Source: Epiperipatus broadwayi (lineage: Eukaryota > Onychophora > Udeonychophora > Euonychophora > Peripatidae). From it: DNA of 64,000 nt. Positions 50,466-60,289 of this stretch are shown here, in pieces. The position numbers were made by a program, and so were the translations under genes. Location of the stretch: contig JAQFVV010000013.1 in the NCBI GenBank assembly GCA_028023455.1, positions 16,132,258 to 16,196,257 on the forward strand. Direction: 5' to 3'. The notes under the pieces were generated by a model that saw only the letters and a program-made list of their open reading frames with translations, did no database searches and was not told the DNA's origin. Numbering within the stretch: the stretch's first letter is position 1; every line of letters begins with the position of its first letter.

Positions 50466-50995
50466 GAATGGGTACACAATTGTAGACCCAATAATGATCA
50501 AGTACTTATGGCCATTACTGCAAAATTTCCAATCAACTTGATCTCAAATATAACATCTGAGCAAACAAAATGCATTGATAGTCTAAGTTAAGTAAGTTTC
50601 TTGTTAATTTGGGTTAGCTATGGAATCAAATGGTTGGAGCATGTAAAATCTTCTTTGGTGGATATTCCAGCCATATTGGTTGGACAGTGCCCAAGGATTT
50701 ATTCCCAGTAGAAATAAACATATCCACAGAAGATGTTTTGATTCTAGCAGTTATGGAGCAAGTGCAACAGTCTTGAAAGGGGACATGGTTCATGTATTTA
50801 TAGACAATCTCAGTCTGACCATTGGTATGGCTAATATGTGAAAATCTTGGTGATATTAACTCTTCTGCTTGTGTAATGGTGCTTTAAATTTATAGAAATT
50901 ATTATTTTTAAAATATAAAAATAAATGTGGTAATCCATTATAAATATCACTTCATCTGGTACGATCGAAGATATCCATTATATTATGTATTGCTA
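50466..50995 (+). repeat. Dispersed repeat R2, third copy
   Basis: Shares with 47330-47880 the series AAGTAAGTTTC, GCATGTAAAATCTTCT, GTGGATATTCCAG, TTCTAGCAGTTATG, ATTTATAGACAATCTCAGTC, TGACCATTGGTATGG and, at the end, GTAATCCATTATAAATATCAC followed by GAAGATAT. It is about 75-80 percent identical by eye. Confidence 0.65.
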
Positions 50996-53194
50996 ATTTA
51001 TTTATTTGCTATAGTGGGTTTACCTTTTTATAGCCAATTATTTAAGATATTCTATTTATATACATATTGCACTATTAATTATTTATATTAAGTATTATTA
51101 TATTTCTTATCTGTATCTCGGTCATTATAGTGACCTATCCCACTATTACTTTTAGCAACTTAATTGGGTACAAGAAACTTATTTTTAAACATATACATTT
51201 TCTTTTTTTGCATTTTTATAGCTTTAAGACTATTAATGAAACTCACATTGATACATATATGCTACTATAAAGTGGGTAAAATTAAGGTTTGGTTTTAACA
51301 TATTAAGGCTATCACCCATGAAAATGTAGACTAATTATAGTATATAGAAATAAGTAAATTATGTAGCTATATTTAAATTTATGTTTTTGCAATTATAATA
51401 GAATATTACATCAGTCATATTTAAAAAGAGGATAATTTATTTTACTTATGGTAAAAGTTTTGTGAAATGAAGTTACTAAAGAAAATCTTTCAATTGTTTT
51501 TGCAGAGCAGAATCGTATGCCATTTTAATTATAAAATGCATTGTTTATTATTTTACTTATCTAGAAAACAATTTAAGAATTTGTAGCTATTATATTAACT
51601 TTATAATATGCCAAGAATTATTTCAGTATTATTTTTTCTCTAAATAATTTATTATTTGGTTTCTTTTCCTTATTTCCTATCCACATGTCTTACTGACTTT
51701 TTTTTAGCTTTATTCCTTTCAGATTTCTTTAGTTAATTTATTTTATTTTATTTATTTTTCTTTATAAATATTATAAGTACTATTGGCAATCCGCTTTTCA
51801 ATTCCACATAATTTTTTTATCTGACATTAATATATCTTTTTTCTTTTTTGTTTTAGTGTATGGTTGTGAATAAAATAGGAAGATTTTCAAGTTAACTGTT
51901 CTACACCTGCAATGAATTTTCAACATTCTTTATAGTTTAATACAATTATAAGAAGAGTGGTATCTATTTCATCTAATTAAATGAGTAAATTAGTCAAATA
52001 ATATATGAAAATTAGAATTAGAATATTTATAATTACATATGAGATAATTAGTGGTTGGAATACATTTAATCAATATGATTTTTCATTTTTGATAGCACTC
52101 ATTTCTTCGTTCCACCCTATTAAATTCTCACCACTCATCTTTAATAGGACATGATAGCATTTTCTACAAATAAAAGAACAATTCCTATTCCAATTACAAC
52201 ACATTGCAGATCAGTAAATATTACACAACAAGGACTATATGTATAATAATCAACAATAGAAATCTGTTTAACCAAGAAGAGTTTAATTTTTTAATATACC
52301 ACTTATTACATCCTTTTCATACAAGTAGGGGATGATTTCTATTCACTTTAAAACATTTCAAGAAACATTAAACATAGCTCTAAATTTATATATAATTTAC
52401 AATTTATTTACCAAGAATCCAATTTATGAATTCTGACCATATGGGAACTACATATCAAAGAATCATGCTTTCACAATAAAACTACATATAAGAGGTTTAT
52501 GGCATAATTAAATGCATAGGCAAACTAATCCTTATTAAAATGTTATGATTTTTATTGTTCGTATTTTTTTTTAAATGTTTAATTGAAACTGATATCCGAC
52601 AGTATTTTTATTTGTATATAATTAGATAAGAAAGAATTTGACAAAATATATTTTCTTTCTGTCTGAATTTTGATCCAAAGTTTAAAATCATGGAATATAA
52701 ATTTTAAGATTATATCATTTTGTAAAATATTTGATTATTTTGTTTTAAGTGATGTAATTAACTGAAAGAATTATCTTAAATAAATAAATAAATGAAATGT
52801 TATTGAATATAAAAAATATCAATTCTGGCTGATTAGAAATAAGAGATCGTATTTGCAAAATATGCTAGATATAATTATTTGAAACTCTTTATAATCCAAT
52901 TTTTTGTACTTGAATTAAGCGTTTTTTTACAATTATTTTTATTTACTTATAATTTTGATTGTTCTAAAGTTTTATCATATGTTTAAGTTATTTGACTTTA
53001 AAAAAAAAAATATAGATTATTAGAAACTATAAGCAAATTAAAGATAATAAAAAAATACCAAAATCACACTTTTCTTTATGTTTGCCGTAATATCATATAA
53101 ATACAATTTATAAAAAATACTGAATTCAAGTACAAAAAGTATTGGATTTTCTAAAGATTTTGAATTCATATTAAGAATTAGGAAATTTGAGTGA
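50996..53194. other. AT-rich intergenic sequence
   Basis: No gene recognised. The only structure I see is an imperfect inverted repeat near the right end (52893-52917 with 53120-53148; AATCCAATTTTTTGTACTTG against CAAGTACAAAAAGTATTGGATT, loop about 200 bp), which might be a small MITE. Confidence 0.45.
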
Positions 53195-53199
53195 AGATG

Positions 53200-53786
53200 T
53201 GCTATATACATGTATAATAATTAATAAGTTTTGTTAAAATAAGTTATACGTATATAATAATTAACGTTTTATTAAAATAAATTTTATTAGATGAAATAGA
53301 CAGGAATTTTGTAATTAAATTTGGTACACTATTAAAGATAAGCGCTTCAGATTAGAAACTAATTAAGCACTTAGATTAAAAGTGCTGATTACTAAAAGTA
53401 GACAATAGGAGAAATTATTGGTTTCTAAAACATTCCTTAACAAGAAAAAAGAAGGAACAAAAATAACTAAGCAGCACTTGCAGCAGGGAACTCATTGAAT
53501 GCACACGAAAGTCAAGAGTTTTAACTTAGCAATGGAACAAACCCAGTGAACTCCACCACTGAAGGTTAAAAAGTGGACCTAGGAACTTTGCAGGCCACAC
53601 CGGTCTAAATTATGTTTTTCTTATGCCTTCATGGCCAGCGTTCGTAAGTTAAACTTAATTGTCTTATAACTATATATGTAATATTATTTATCCAACTGAT
53701 AATTCTATTAAACTATTTGTCTAATCATTTGGTTTCTGCTGTCTATTTACCTGATCGTTAAGCCGAGTGAGTAGCTGTGCACAGCA
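53200..53786 (+). repeat. 5' LTR of the gypsy element (587 bp)
   Basis: Starts TGCTATATAC and ends GTGCACAGCA. It is about 97 percent identical to the 3' LTR by eye. The 3' part has TATATATG- and TATTAAA-type AT-rich signals, but I cannot fix U3, R and U5. Confidence 0.92.
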
Positions 53787-54099
53787 GAAAATTGGCGCAG
53801 TTAATCTACAGGATACATTCCAGTAGAAAAATCTGGTTCAATTTAGAAACAGTAGTGGATTCGAATTGAATTGTATAACGTAGAGAAAGCTACAACGAAA
53901 TTGAAAATCGAAGTCCAGGTGAATATCGAATCAGTAGTCTGAAAAATTGTTTTAGTAAGCGTATTAATTTGTTTTAGTAAGCGTATTAACAGTAATTTGT
54001 TTTAGTAAGTATATTAATAGAAATTTGTCCCAGTAATCATGTTTAATAGTTATCTCGTAGTGAAATATAATTTTTTTTAAAAAAAAAGCAAAATAGAAA
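53787..54099 (+). other. 5' leader with primer-binding site and short tandem repeats
   Basis: TGGCGCAG at 53793-53800, six bases after the LTR, is a likely primer-binding site; TGGCGCAG is the start I associate with Ser-tRNA-primed elements such as Drosophila 17.6 and 297 (from memory, not checked). From 53948 to about 54040 the motif TTGTTTTAGTAAGCGTATTAA occurs in three clear copies plus one decayed copy. Confidence 0.65.
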
Positions 54100-54482
54100 A
54101 TGATGACATCAGTGCCTCAGGTAACAATTAACGAGTTCAACGTTAATAACCCTTTTGATTGGCAATTTACCTTAAGAGAATCAAGAAACTGTTTTTGATT
54201 AATGGCACGACAAGCGACCCCATTAAAGTTGCCACATTATTGTGTTATGCCAGGCAACAAGTAATCGAAATGGCAAATAGACTGTGATCACGAAGAGCCA
54301 GAGAATTTTCCATACAATGTAGTTACGGGGAAATTAAATAATTTTTTCAGTCCACAGCCTTTGAAGCATGTCGCAAGACTACATTTCAGAAACCGAAGGC
54401 AAAACAAGGGGGAGCGTATATGAAATTATGATTAAGCTCTAAGAGAACTTGCTAAAAGTTGCAGTTATGGCGATGCCTTAGA
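54100..54482 (+). pseudogene. gag of the gypsy element, N-terminal part
   Basis: Begins at the ATG at 54100 (a second ATG follows at once). The first 23 codons lead into PFDWQFTLRES, after which a frameshift near 54165-54185 moves the coding sense to another frame (KKLFLINGTTSDPIKVATLL, then ARQQVIEMANRL). A TGA follows at 54285 in that frame, and another frame change lies before ALRELAKSCSYGDA. The hAT element then interrupts gag at 54483. Pieces fit the capsid-like part of K02A2.6-type gag proteins. Confidence 0.75.
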
Positions 54483-54687
54483 GCAATGTTTCCCAAGCTG
54501 TGGTACGCGTACCACCAGTGGTACGCGAGTTGCTGGTTGGTGGTACACGAAAAATAATCAATAATGGCGGACATAAAAAAAATTAAATCATAAAAATATA
54601 GAAACGTTTTTTTTCTATAATTCATAAAAATTATTATAATTAATAATATTATACAGTAAAGTTGTTAATATGTACAGTCGATAATGA

Positions 54688-54899
54688 TCTTTAATGTTAA
54701 TGATAAAATTGAAAGTATGATTAAGAAATTAGATTTTTAGAAACAGTAATATATATAAGTATCGAAAATAATCAACTGGAAGTATTCAAAACCCTCTTTA
54801 ATGTTAATGATAAAATTGAAAGTATGATTAAGAAATTAGATTTTTGGAAACAGTAATATATATAAGTATCGAAAACAATCAACTGGAAGTATTCGAAAC
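54688..54899 (+). repeat. 107-bp tandem duplication in the hAT element
   Basis: Copies at 54688-54794 and 54795-54899 (unit starts TCTTTAATGTTAATGATAAA). Each carries the transposase-like phrase NDKIESMIKKLDF, so a coding segment was duplicated. The first copy has TAG where the second has TGG. Confidence 0.9.
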
Positions 54900-55398
54900 T
54901 CTACATATTTTTTTTTGTTTGAAAATAAGGTTAGTCTATCTCAAGATATACGAGAAAATATAATAGCACATTTAACAGGATTAAAATTGTCTTTCATGGA
55001 ATATTTTCCAAAACCCAAAAACACAAATGATAATTGGATTTCAAACCTCTTCTATGCAGAAAATTTAGAAAAAGCTACATCATTATCAATAAAGAATAAA
55101 GAAAATTTAATAGAATAATCATGTGACAGAACTTTACAAGTAGAATTCAAACGACACAATCTAATTAATTTTGGTTAAACATTAAAGAATATGAACAACT
55201 TTCTGCGAAAGCTCTTAAATTATTATTACCATTTACTAGTTTGGAATTAGTAGGAAGAACTTTTTCTTCATATATTTTTTTAAAAAATAGGTATCAAAAC
55301 AGATTGAACGCAGCTGTAGACTTAAGTGTATATCTCACATCTTTTGAACCAAATTTCAAAAAATTATGTTGTTCGAAACAAGCACAAAGATCTCATTA
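54795..55398 (+). pseudogene. hAT transposase C-terminal remnant, including dimerisation region
   Basis: From the phrase KIESMIKKLDFW, through stops, the frame at 54915 gives DIRENIIAHLTGLKLSFMEY, FPKPKN and WISNLFYAENLEKA. It continues past a TAA at 55116 to QVEFKRHNLINF, then after a frameshift near 55170 gives EYEQLSAKALKLLLPF, LVGRTFSS, KNRYQNRLNAAVDL and KKLC. The block around LKLLLPF...FSS...KNRxxNRL is the hAT C-terminal dimerisation signature of ZBED5/SCAND3-like transposases. The catalytic N-terminal part is missing. The following open frame at 55521-55763 (80 codons) is not part of the known domain and I do not recognise it. Confidence 0.8.
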
Positions 55399-56222
55399 AA
55401 TTTATTTTATAAAAATATTTGATTATGATAAGAAAATATACTAATTGGTTTTTTATAATTTTGTGTTTTTATTAAAACCATTTATTAGTAAACGAAATAT
55501 GACAAAATAGTAGATAAATAATGAGTCAGATCAAGGCAAATCAATCTAAATTATTTAATTTGAAAGAATGTATCAGAAAAGGATCATACCCAGAAATTAG
55601 ACTCTCATTAATTCTTGATCATCTATTGTGGATTACTAGATGTAAGTTAGTATTATTTAATCATCAAAATTTTAATCCTATTAACTTCATGCTGAACAAT
55701 ATAAAAAAAACAAGAACAAGAGATAGCCTAATAACCCCTGAGGTTATTTTTACCATGACTTGAGACATGCTCGATTTATCCTCTCCATGGCCCAACCAAT
55801 AGCAAGATGCTCCAAAAAAAAAGAAACAGACTCAAATTAGGGAAAACCAAATGAAGGAATGAGAAAACACTTTGAACAAAATATGTACCAAATAACCTTT
55901 AATGTAATAATGTAATCTTTAATAAATTATTTTGGAAAAAATATGAAACTTTGAACAAACACATACATATAAATATGTTACAGTGAGTTTATAATTCCAG
56001 TGAGTTTATAATCTGGCGTGACGTTTAGGCATGTTTCAATGTAACTTGTCTCATTATGAGATGTGAATACATACATGGTCATCCTATAATATTTATAATG
56101 CAAATAAAATAACACACTTGCAATAACAAATTTCACGAAATACAATCACTTTTACAAAGTGGTACAATTTAGCGTCATGTAATACCAAGTGGTACACGAG
56201 CCAAAAAAGGTTGGGAAATGCT

Positions 56223-56639
56223 GCCTTAGAGGATAATCTGCTTGAGCAATTACTTTGGGGCATGCCAGATGATAGGCTTAGGCAGCAGTTACTGGCCTCA
56301 AGAGAGTTGACGTACGACAAAGCAACCAAAATGGGAGTAGCCCATGAAATATTACTCGACCAATTGGAAGAATTTAGAAATTTTACCCACAAAAATGACA
56401 GTAATGCATATATTCAGAAAACTGAAAATAAATCCCAACCTATTAAGAGCAAAACATATGAGATAGTGTGTTTTTGCTGTGGAAAAAAAGGTCACATGGC
56501 TCATAAGTATAAATATAATAAGGAGCATTGTAGGACTTGTGGTAAAGTTGGGCATTTGCAGAAAGTATGTCGAAATAAAGGAGAAAAGGATCGTGGCAAC
56601 TTGCCAACTTGTAAAGTCGAAAATAAAAAAAAAGTGTGA
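56223..56639 (+). pseudogene. gag of the gypsy element, C-terminal part with zinc knuckles
   Basis: Gag resumes in frame after the target duplication with ALEDNLLEQLLWGM and a Arg/Gln-rich helix, then two CCHC knuckles. The first (56469-56510, CFCCGKKGHMAHKY) has Tyr in place of the last Cys. The second (56529-56570, CRTCGKVGHLQKVC) is intact and matches C-x2-C-x4-H-x4-C. The basic tail ends at TGA 56637-56639 after a run of lysine codons. The pol frame overlaps this end. Confidence 0.85.
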
Positions 56640-57000
56640 TGTTTACAATACACAGATTGGATACGGAAATCAGTTTATGCTGACAGTTAATTTATTAAAG
56701 ACACCAGTAAAAATGGAAATTGGCAGTGGAGCAGGTGTGTCAATGACACACTTGAAGACTGGGAGAAAGTAGTGCAAAATCGAAAAAATCCTCCTTTATT
56801 AATGAAGACAAGTTTAAGAGCAAAAGACGCTAGCGGAAATAGTATGAAAATATTAGGGAAGGTGATGGCTCAGATTGAATTAAATAGTAAGGTTCGAACA
56901 CTACCGTTATATATAGTACAAGGCAGTCTAAATCCTATTATAGGTAGGGAATGGTTCAATGCTTTGGGAATAGAGATATGTGTGATAAATAAAGTTGCTA
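56640..57000 (+). pseudogene. Retropepsin-like protease region of pol
   Basis: The frame around 56680-56770 reads MLTVNLLKTPVKMEI then GSGAGVS. Retropepsins have D-[ST]-G-A here, so the catalytic Asp is replaced by Gly (codon GGC at 56722-56724, one base from GAC). A frameshift near 56765-56772 follows. The next frame carries the second half, with SLNPIIGREWFNALGI (the I-x-G-R-[DE]-W flap-end motif of gypsy proteases). The enzyme would be inactive. Confidence 0.8.
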
Positions 57001-57800
57001 TTGAGCAAGAAATGAGAAATAAATATAGTGAGTTATTTAAAAGTGATGAGGGGAAAATTATTATGACGCCTATAAACATAGAGCTACAAGGTAGTGTGAC
57101 CCCTGTTATCTGCAGACCCAGAAAAGTTCCTTTTGCACTGCAAACTAAGGTGGAACAAGAGTTGATAAATCTGGTTAGTAAAGGTGTATTAACACCAGCC
57201 GAGAAAACGGAATGGGCCACTCCAATCGTGGTTATATCTAAGCCAAATGGGTAGATCCGCATTTGCGGAGATTATAGGACCACAATAAATATAAACCTCA
57301 CTAAAAGTCAGTATCCTGTACCAAATGTCAGGGAAATACTGGCAAATATGCAAAAGGCAAGTCACTATGCTAAAATTGATTTAAAGGCCGCATTTCACCA
57401 GATACCAGTTTCTGAACGCACCTCAGAATTGCTAACTATTACAACACATAAGGGATTGTTTAAGTATAATAGATTGCCTTATGGAATTATGGTTGCACCA
57501 AATATTTTCCAGGCCAAAATGGACATGCTGTTCCAGCAAATGGATGGTGTAACACTGTATTTTGATGATATTTTAGTCATGGCCAATTCAGAAGAGGAAT
57601 TACATGAACGAGTTTTAAAAGTTTGCGACAAGTTATGCAGTTTCGGAGCTAAAATAAATGCAGACAAATGTATCTGGATGGCAACTGAATTAAAATTCCT
57701 GGGACACATAATCTCAAAAAAGGGAAAGAGACCAAAATTGCAGCTGTAAAGGAAGCCCGAAGACCCAGAAATGTTAAAGAACTTCAAGCTTTCTTAGGAC
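57001..57800 (+). pseudogene. Reverse transcriptase region of pol
   Basis: In order: VPFALQTKVEQELINLVSKG, TEWATPIVVISKPNG, a TAG stop at 57252-57254 in an otherwise open frame, RICGDYR, HYAKIDLKAAFHQIPV (first catalytic Asp), KYNRLPYGIMVAPNIFQ, YFDDILVMA at 57558 onward (the catalytic Y-x-D-D), and FLGHIISKKG. After 57718 a one-base frameshift leads to VKEARRPRNVKELQAFLGLL in another frame. All core motifs are intact apart from the stop and frameshift. Confidence 0.92.
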
Positions 57801-58388
57801 TTCTTAAGGGGAAAGCTCACATAGCAAAACCGCTATACAATTTATTAAAAAGAGCCAAAAATGGCTTTGGGATCAAGCCCAAAAAAAGCTTTTTGTGACA
57901 CTAAAGAATTATTAACGTCAAACAGCTTATTAGTACATTACGACAGTAGCCTCGAATTTATATTGACAACAGATGCATCCGAAGTTGGAGTAGGGGCAGT
58001 CTTAAGCCATACAGTAGCTGATGGTGAGTGACCAATTGTCTATGCTTCCAAAATGTTAACAAAAGCTGAGCAAAATTATAGTCAACTGGATAAAGAGGCA
58101 CTGACTATCATATTTGCGATAAAAAAGTTTCATCAATATTTGTATGGTCGACAGTTTAAAATCTTTACCGATCATAAACCGCTGTTGGGATTATTAGCAA
58201 AAAATAAAACTGCCCCTGATCATCTAAGCCCTAGAATGTTACATTGGGTTAATCTGTTATCAGGCTCTGATTTTGATCTAAATTTCAAAAAAGGAAAGAT
58301 CATTAAACACGGAGACGCACTGTCAAGAATGCCCATTATAGATGAACTACAAAAAGATGACCAAACTATTAACTACATTGATAATTAG
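57801..58388 (+). pseudogene. RNase H region of pol
   Basis: The usual N-Y-Y-[RG]-K-F stretch after FLGLL is missing (an apparent deletion of about ten codons or more near 57808). Sequence resumes at AKPLYNLLK, then through a frameshift to LLVHYDSSLEFILTTDASEVG (catalytic TDAS), VGAVLSH, a TGA at 58029-58031, then PIVYASKMLTKAEQNYSQLD, KEALTIIFAIKKFHQYLYGR, FKIFTDHKPL and HGDALSRMPI. These are the RNase H motifs of gypsy elements, with the D, E, D residues present. The frame stops at 58386. Confidence 0.9.
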
Positions 58389-59681
58389 AACAACGAATTA
58401 ATAAATAGTGAAAAGGTAGCTAGTTGGACTAAGGCAGACCATGGATATAAATGCTTAAGTAATTGGATCAGCAAAGGCTAGCCAAAAAGTCAGCCCGAGA
58501 CACTACATAAAACCTTATGGGACATAAAACAAAGACTGTCTATAAACAAGGGATGTATATTAATGGATGAGTGTTGATACCGAGCAGTGGGTCGAATAAG
58601 ATTCTTCACTTAATTCATCAAGGTCATTCTGGGATAGTGTGGGCCAAAGCTCTGTATCATAGTTTCATATGGTGGCCCGCAATTAATATTGACTTAGAGA
58701 AATATGTGAAATCATGTGAAAGTTGCCAAATAAATGCAAATATGCACCAGAAAAAAATATGCTGCTTGGCCAGCAGCTGAAAGAGCGTGGAGTCATATTC
58801 ACATTGTCCATGCTGGACTGTTTCATGGCTTTATATTTTTGGTAGTGATTGACGCTTATTCAAAGTGGATGGAATATAGAGTAGTGAAAAACACCAGTAC
58901 CGAAGAAACAATCGCAAAACTGAAGGAGAATTTTGCTTTTCATGGGATTCCTGAAACAATCATGTCTGACAATGGTACCAGTTTCACATCCACTAAATTT
59001 GAAGAATTTCTCACAGAATGGGGAATTAAACACTTAGCCACGCCCCCATATCACCCGGAGTCCAATGGTATTGCAGAAAAGGCAGTACAAACTTTGAAGC
59101 AAACATTACGGAAGGAAGGCACTGCAAATATACAAGACACCTTACATTCTGCCTTATTATATCAACATAGTACTCCATGTGCTACAGGCAAATCTCCTGC
59201 AGAATTAATTTTCGGATGGAAACTCCGCACGAAACTATCGTTAATCCACCCAGAACAAAACTCTACACACTACGAAAGCAACACTGGAGATACTATTTAC
59301 TCCAAGGGAGAAAAAGTCTGGGTTAGAGATGTTATCAGGAAATACTGGGTGAAGGCCTTCATAAAAGAAATTCTGTCAAAACAAATAATACTTGTAGAGA
59401 CAGAAACTGGAAAAACAACGTGCAAGCACATAAATCATGAGAGACATCGAGAAGAATTAGTGCAAACCAGAAGTACTGCAGCACCGCACATTCCCAAAAG
59501 TGAAGAAAAATACGACGATCAAGAAACTGAAGGAGCCAACAAAACACCAGTAGAAGAGAAGTACGATGATCAAGAGACCAACAAAACACCAGTAGAAAAG
59601 AAAACATCTTCACGAAGATCTTCAAGAACAAGAAAAGAACCCACGTACTTAAAAGACTATGTAAGACTTCAGAAACAATAA
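58389..59681 (+). pseudogene. Integrase region of pol
   Basis: The first 180 bp has several stops. From 58571 the zinc-binding segment is visible (LHLIHQGHSGIVWAKALYHS, WWPAI, KSCESCQIN). A one-base slip in a run of seven A near 58750 moves to the frame 58734-59681. The core reads WSHIHIVHAGLFHGF: the first catalytic Asp is replaced by Val (GTC at 58806-58808). The second (MSDNGTSF) and the Glu (SNGIAEKAVQTLK) are kept. A C-terminal module contains GEKVWVRDV and ILVETETGK. The tail has a doubled EKYDDQET...NKTPVE repeat and ends SRRSSRTRKEPTYLKDYV. No chromodomain is visible. Confidence 0.9.
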
Positions 59682-59689
59682 TTTCTGAA

Positions 59690-59699
59690 GTGGTGGAGG
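59690..59699 (+). other. Polypurine tract
   Basis: GTGGTGGAGG directly precedes the TGCT start of the 3' LTR, the expected place for plus-strand priming. Confidence 0.8.
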
Positions 59700-60284
59700 T
59701 GCTATATATGTGTATAATAATTAATGTTTTGTTAAAATAAGTTATACATATATAATAATTAACGTTTTATTAAAATAAGTTTTATTAGATGAAATAGACA
59801 GGAATTTTGTAATTAAATTTGGTACGCTATTAAAGATAAGCACTTTAGATTAGAAACTAATTAAGCACTTAGATTAAAAGTGCTGATTACTAAAAGTAGA
59901 CAATAGGAGAATTAATTGGTTTCTAAAACATTCCTTAACAAGAAAAAAGAAGGAACAAAAATAACTAAGCAGCACTTGCAGCAGGGAACTCATTGAATGC
60001 ACATGAAAGTCAAGAGTTTTAACTTAGCAATGGAACAAACCCAGTGAACTCCATCACTGAAGGTTAAAAAGTGGACCTAGGAACTTTGCAGGCCACACCT
60101 GTCTAAATTATGTTTTTCTTATGCCTTCATGGCCAGCGTTCGTAAGTTAAACTTAATTGTCTTATAACTATATATGTAATATTATTTATCCGACTGATAA
60201 TTCTATTAAACTATTTGTCTAATCATTTGGTTTCTGCTGTCTATTTACCTGATCGTTAAGCCAAGTGAGTGGCTGTACACAGCA
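59700..60284 (+). repeat. 3' LTR of the gypsy element (585 bp)
   Basis: Starts TGCTATATAT and ends GTACACAGCA, followed by the AGATG duplication. Differences from the 5' LTR are scattered transitions and a few one-base indels. Confidence 0.92.
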
Positions 60285-60289
60285 AGATG

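Larger units (their letters stand above)
54483..56222 (+). mobile_element. hAT DNA transposon inserted in gag (1740 bp)
   Basis: GCCTTAGA is duplicated at 54475-54482 and 56223-56230, an exact 8-bp target duplication as expected for hAT (one base of play in the phase). Ends are GCAATGTTTCCCAA on the left and, inverted on the right, AGCATTTCCCAACC. Subterminal GTGGTAC motifs occur three times within the first 65 bp (one in the palindrome GGTACGCGTACC) and three times within the last 65 bp. Only the C-terminal part of a ZBED5/SCAND3-like transposase remains, so it is an internally deleted, non-autonomous copy. The gag reading frame is continuous on either side of the duplication, which confirms the insertion point. 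Confidence 0.9.
53200..60284 (+). mobile_element. Ty3/gypsy LTR retrotransposon, complete ends, inactive
   Basis: The element is bounded by a perfect 5-bp target duplication AGATG (53195-53199 and 60285-60289). It has LTRs of 587 and 585 bp, TG...CA ends, a primer site, a polypurine tract, and the domain order gag, protease, RT, RNase H, integrase, which is the Ty3/gypsy order. No envelope-like frame follows the integrase. The RT and integrase motifs resemble the lineage often labelled K02A2.6-like in animal genomes. Without the 1.74 kb hAT insertion plus its duplication the element would be about 5.3 kb. Multiple stops, frameshifts and substituted catalytic residues make it non-autonomous. 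The LTRs differ at about 15-20 of 586 positions by eye, so insertion is moderately recent. Confidence 0.93.

Noticed and set aside
53200-60284. Endogenous retrovirus with envelope
   Set aside because: Nothing resembling an envelope gene follows the integrase; only 18 bp separate its stop codon from the 3' LTR.
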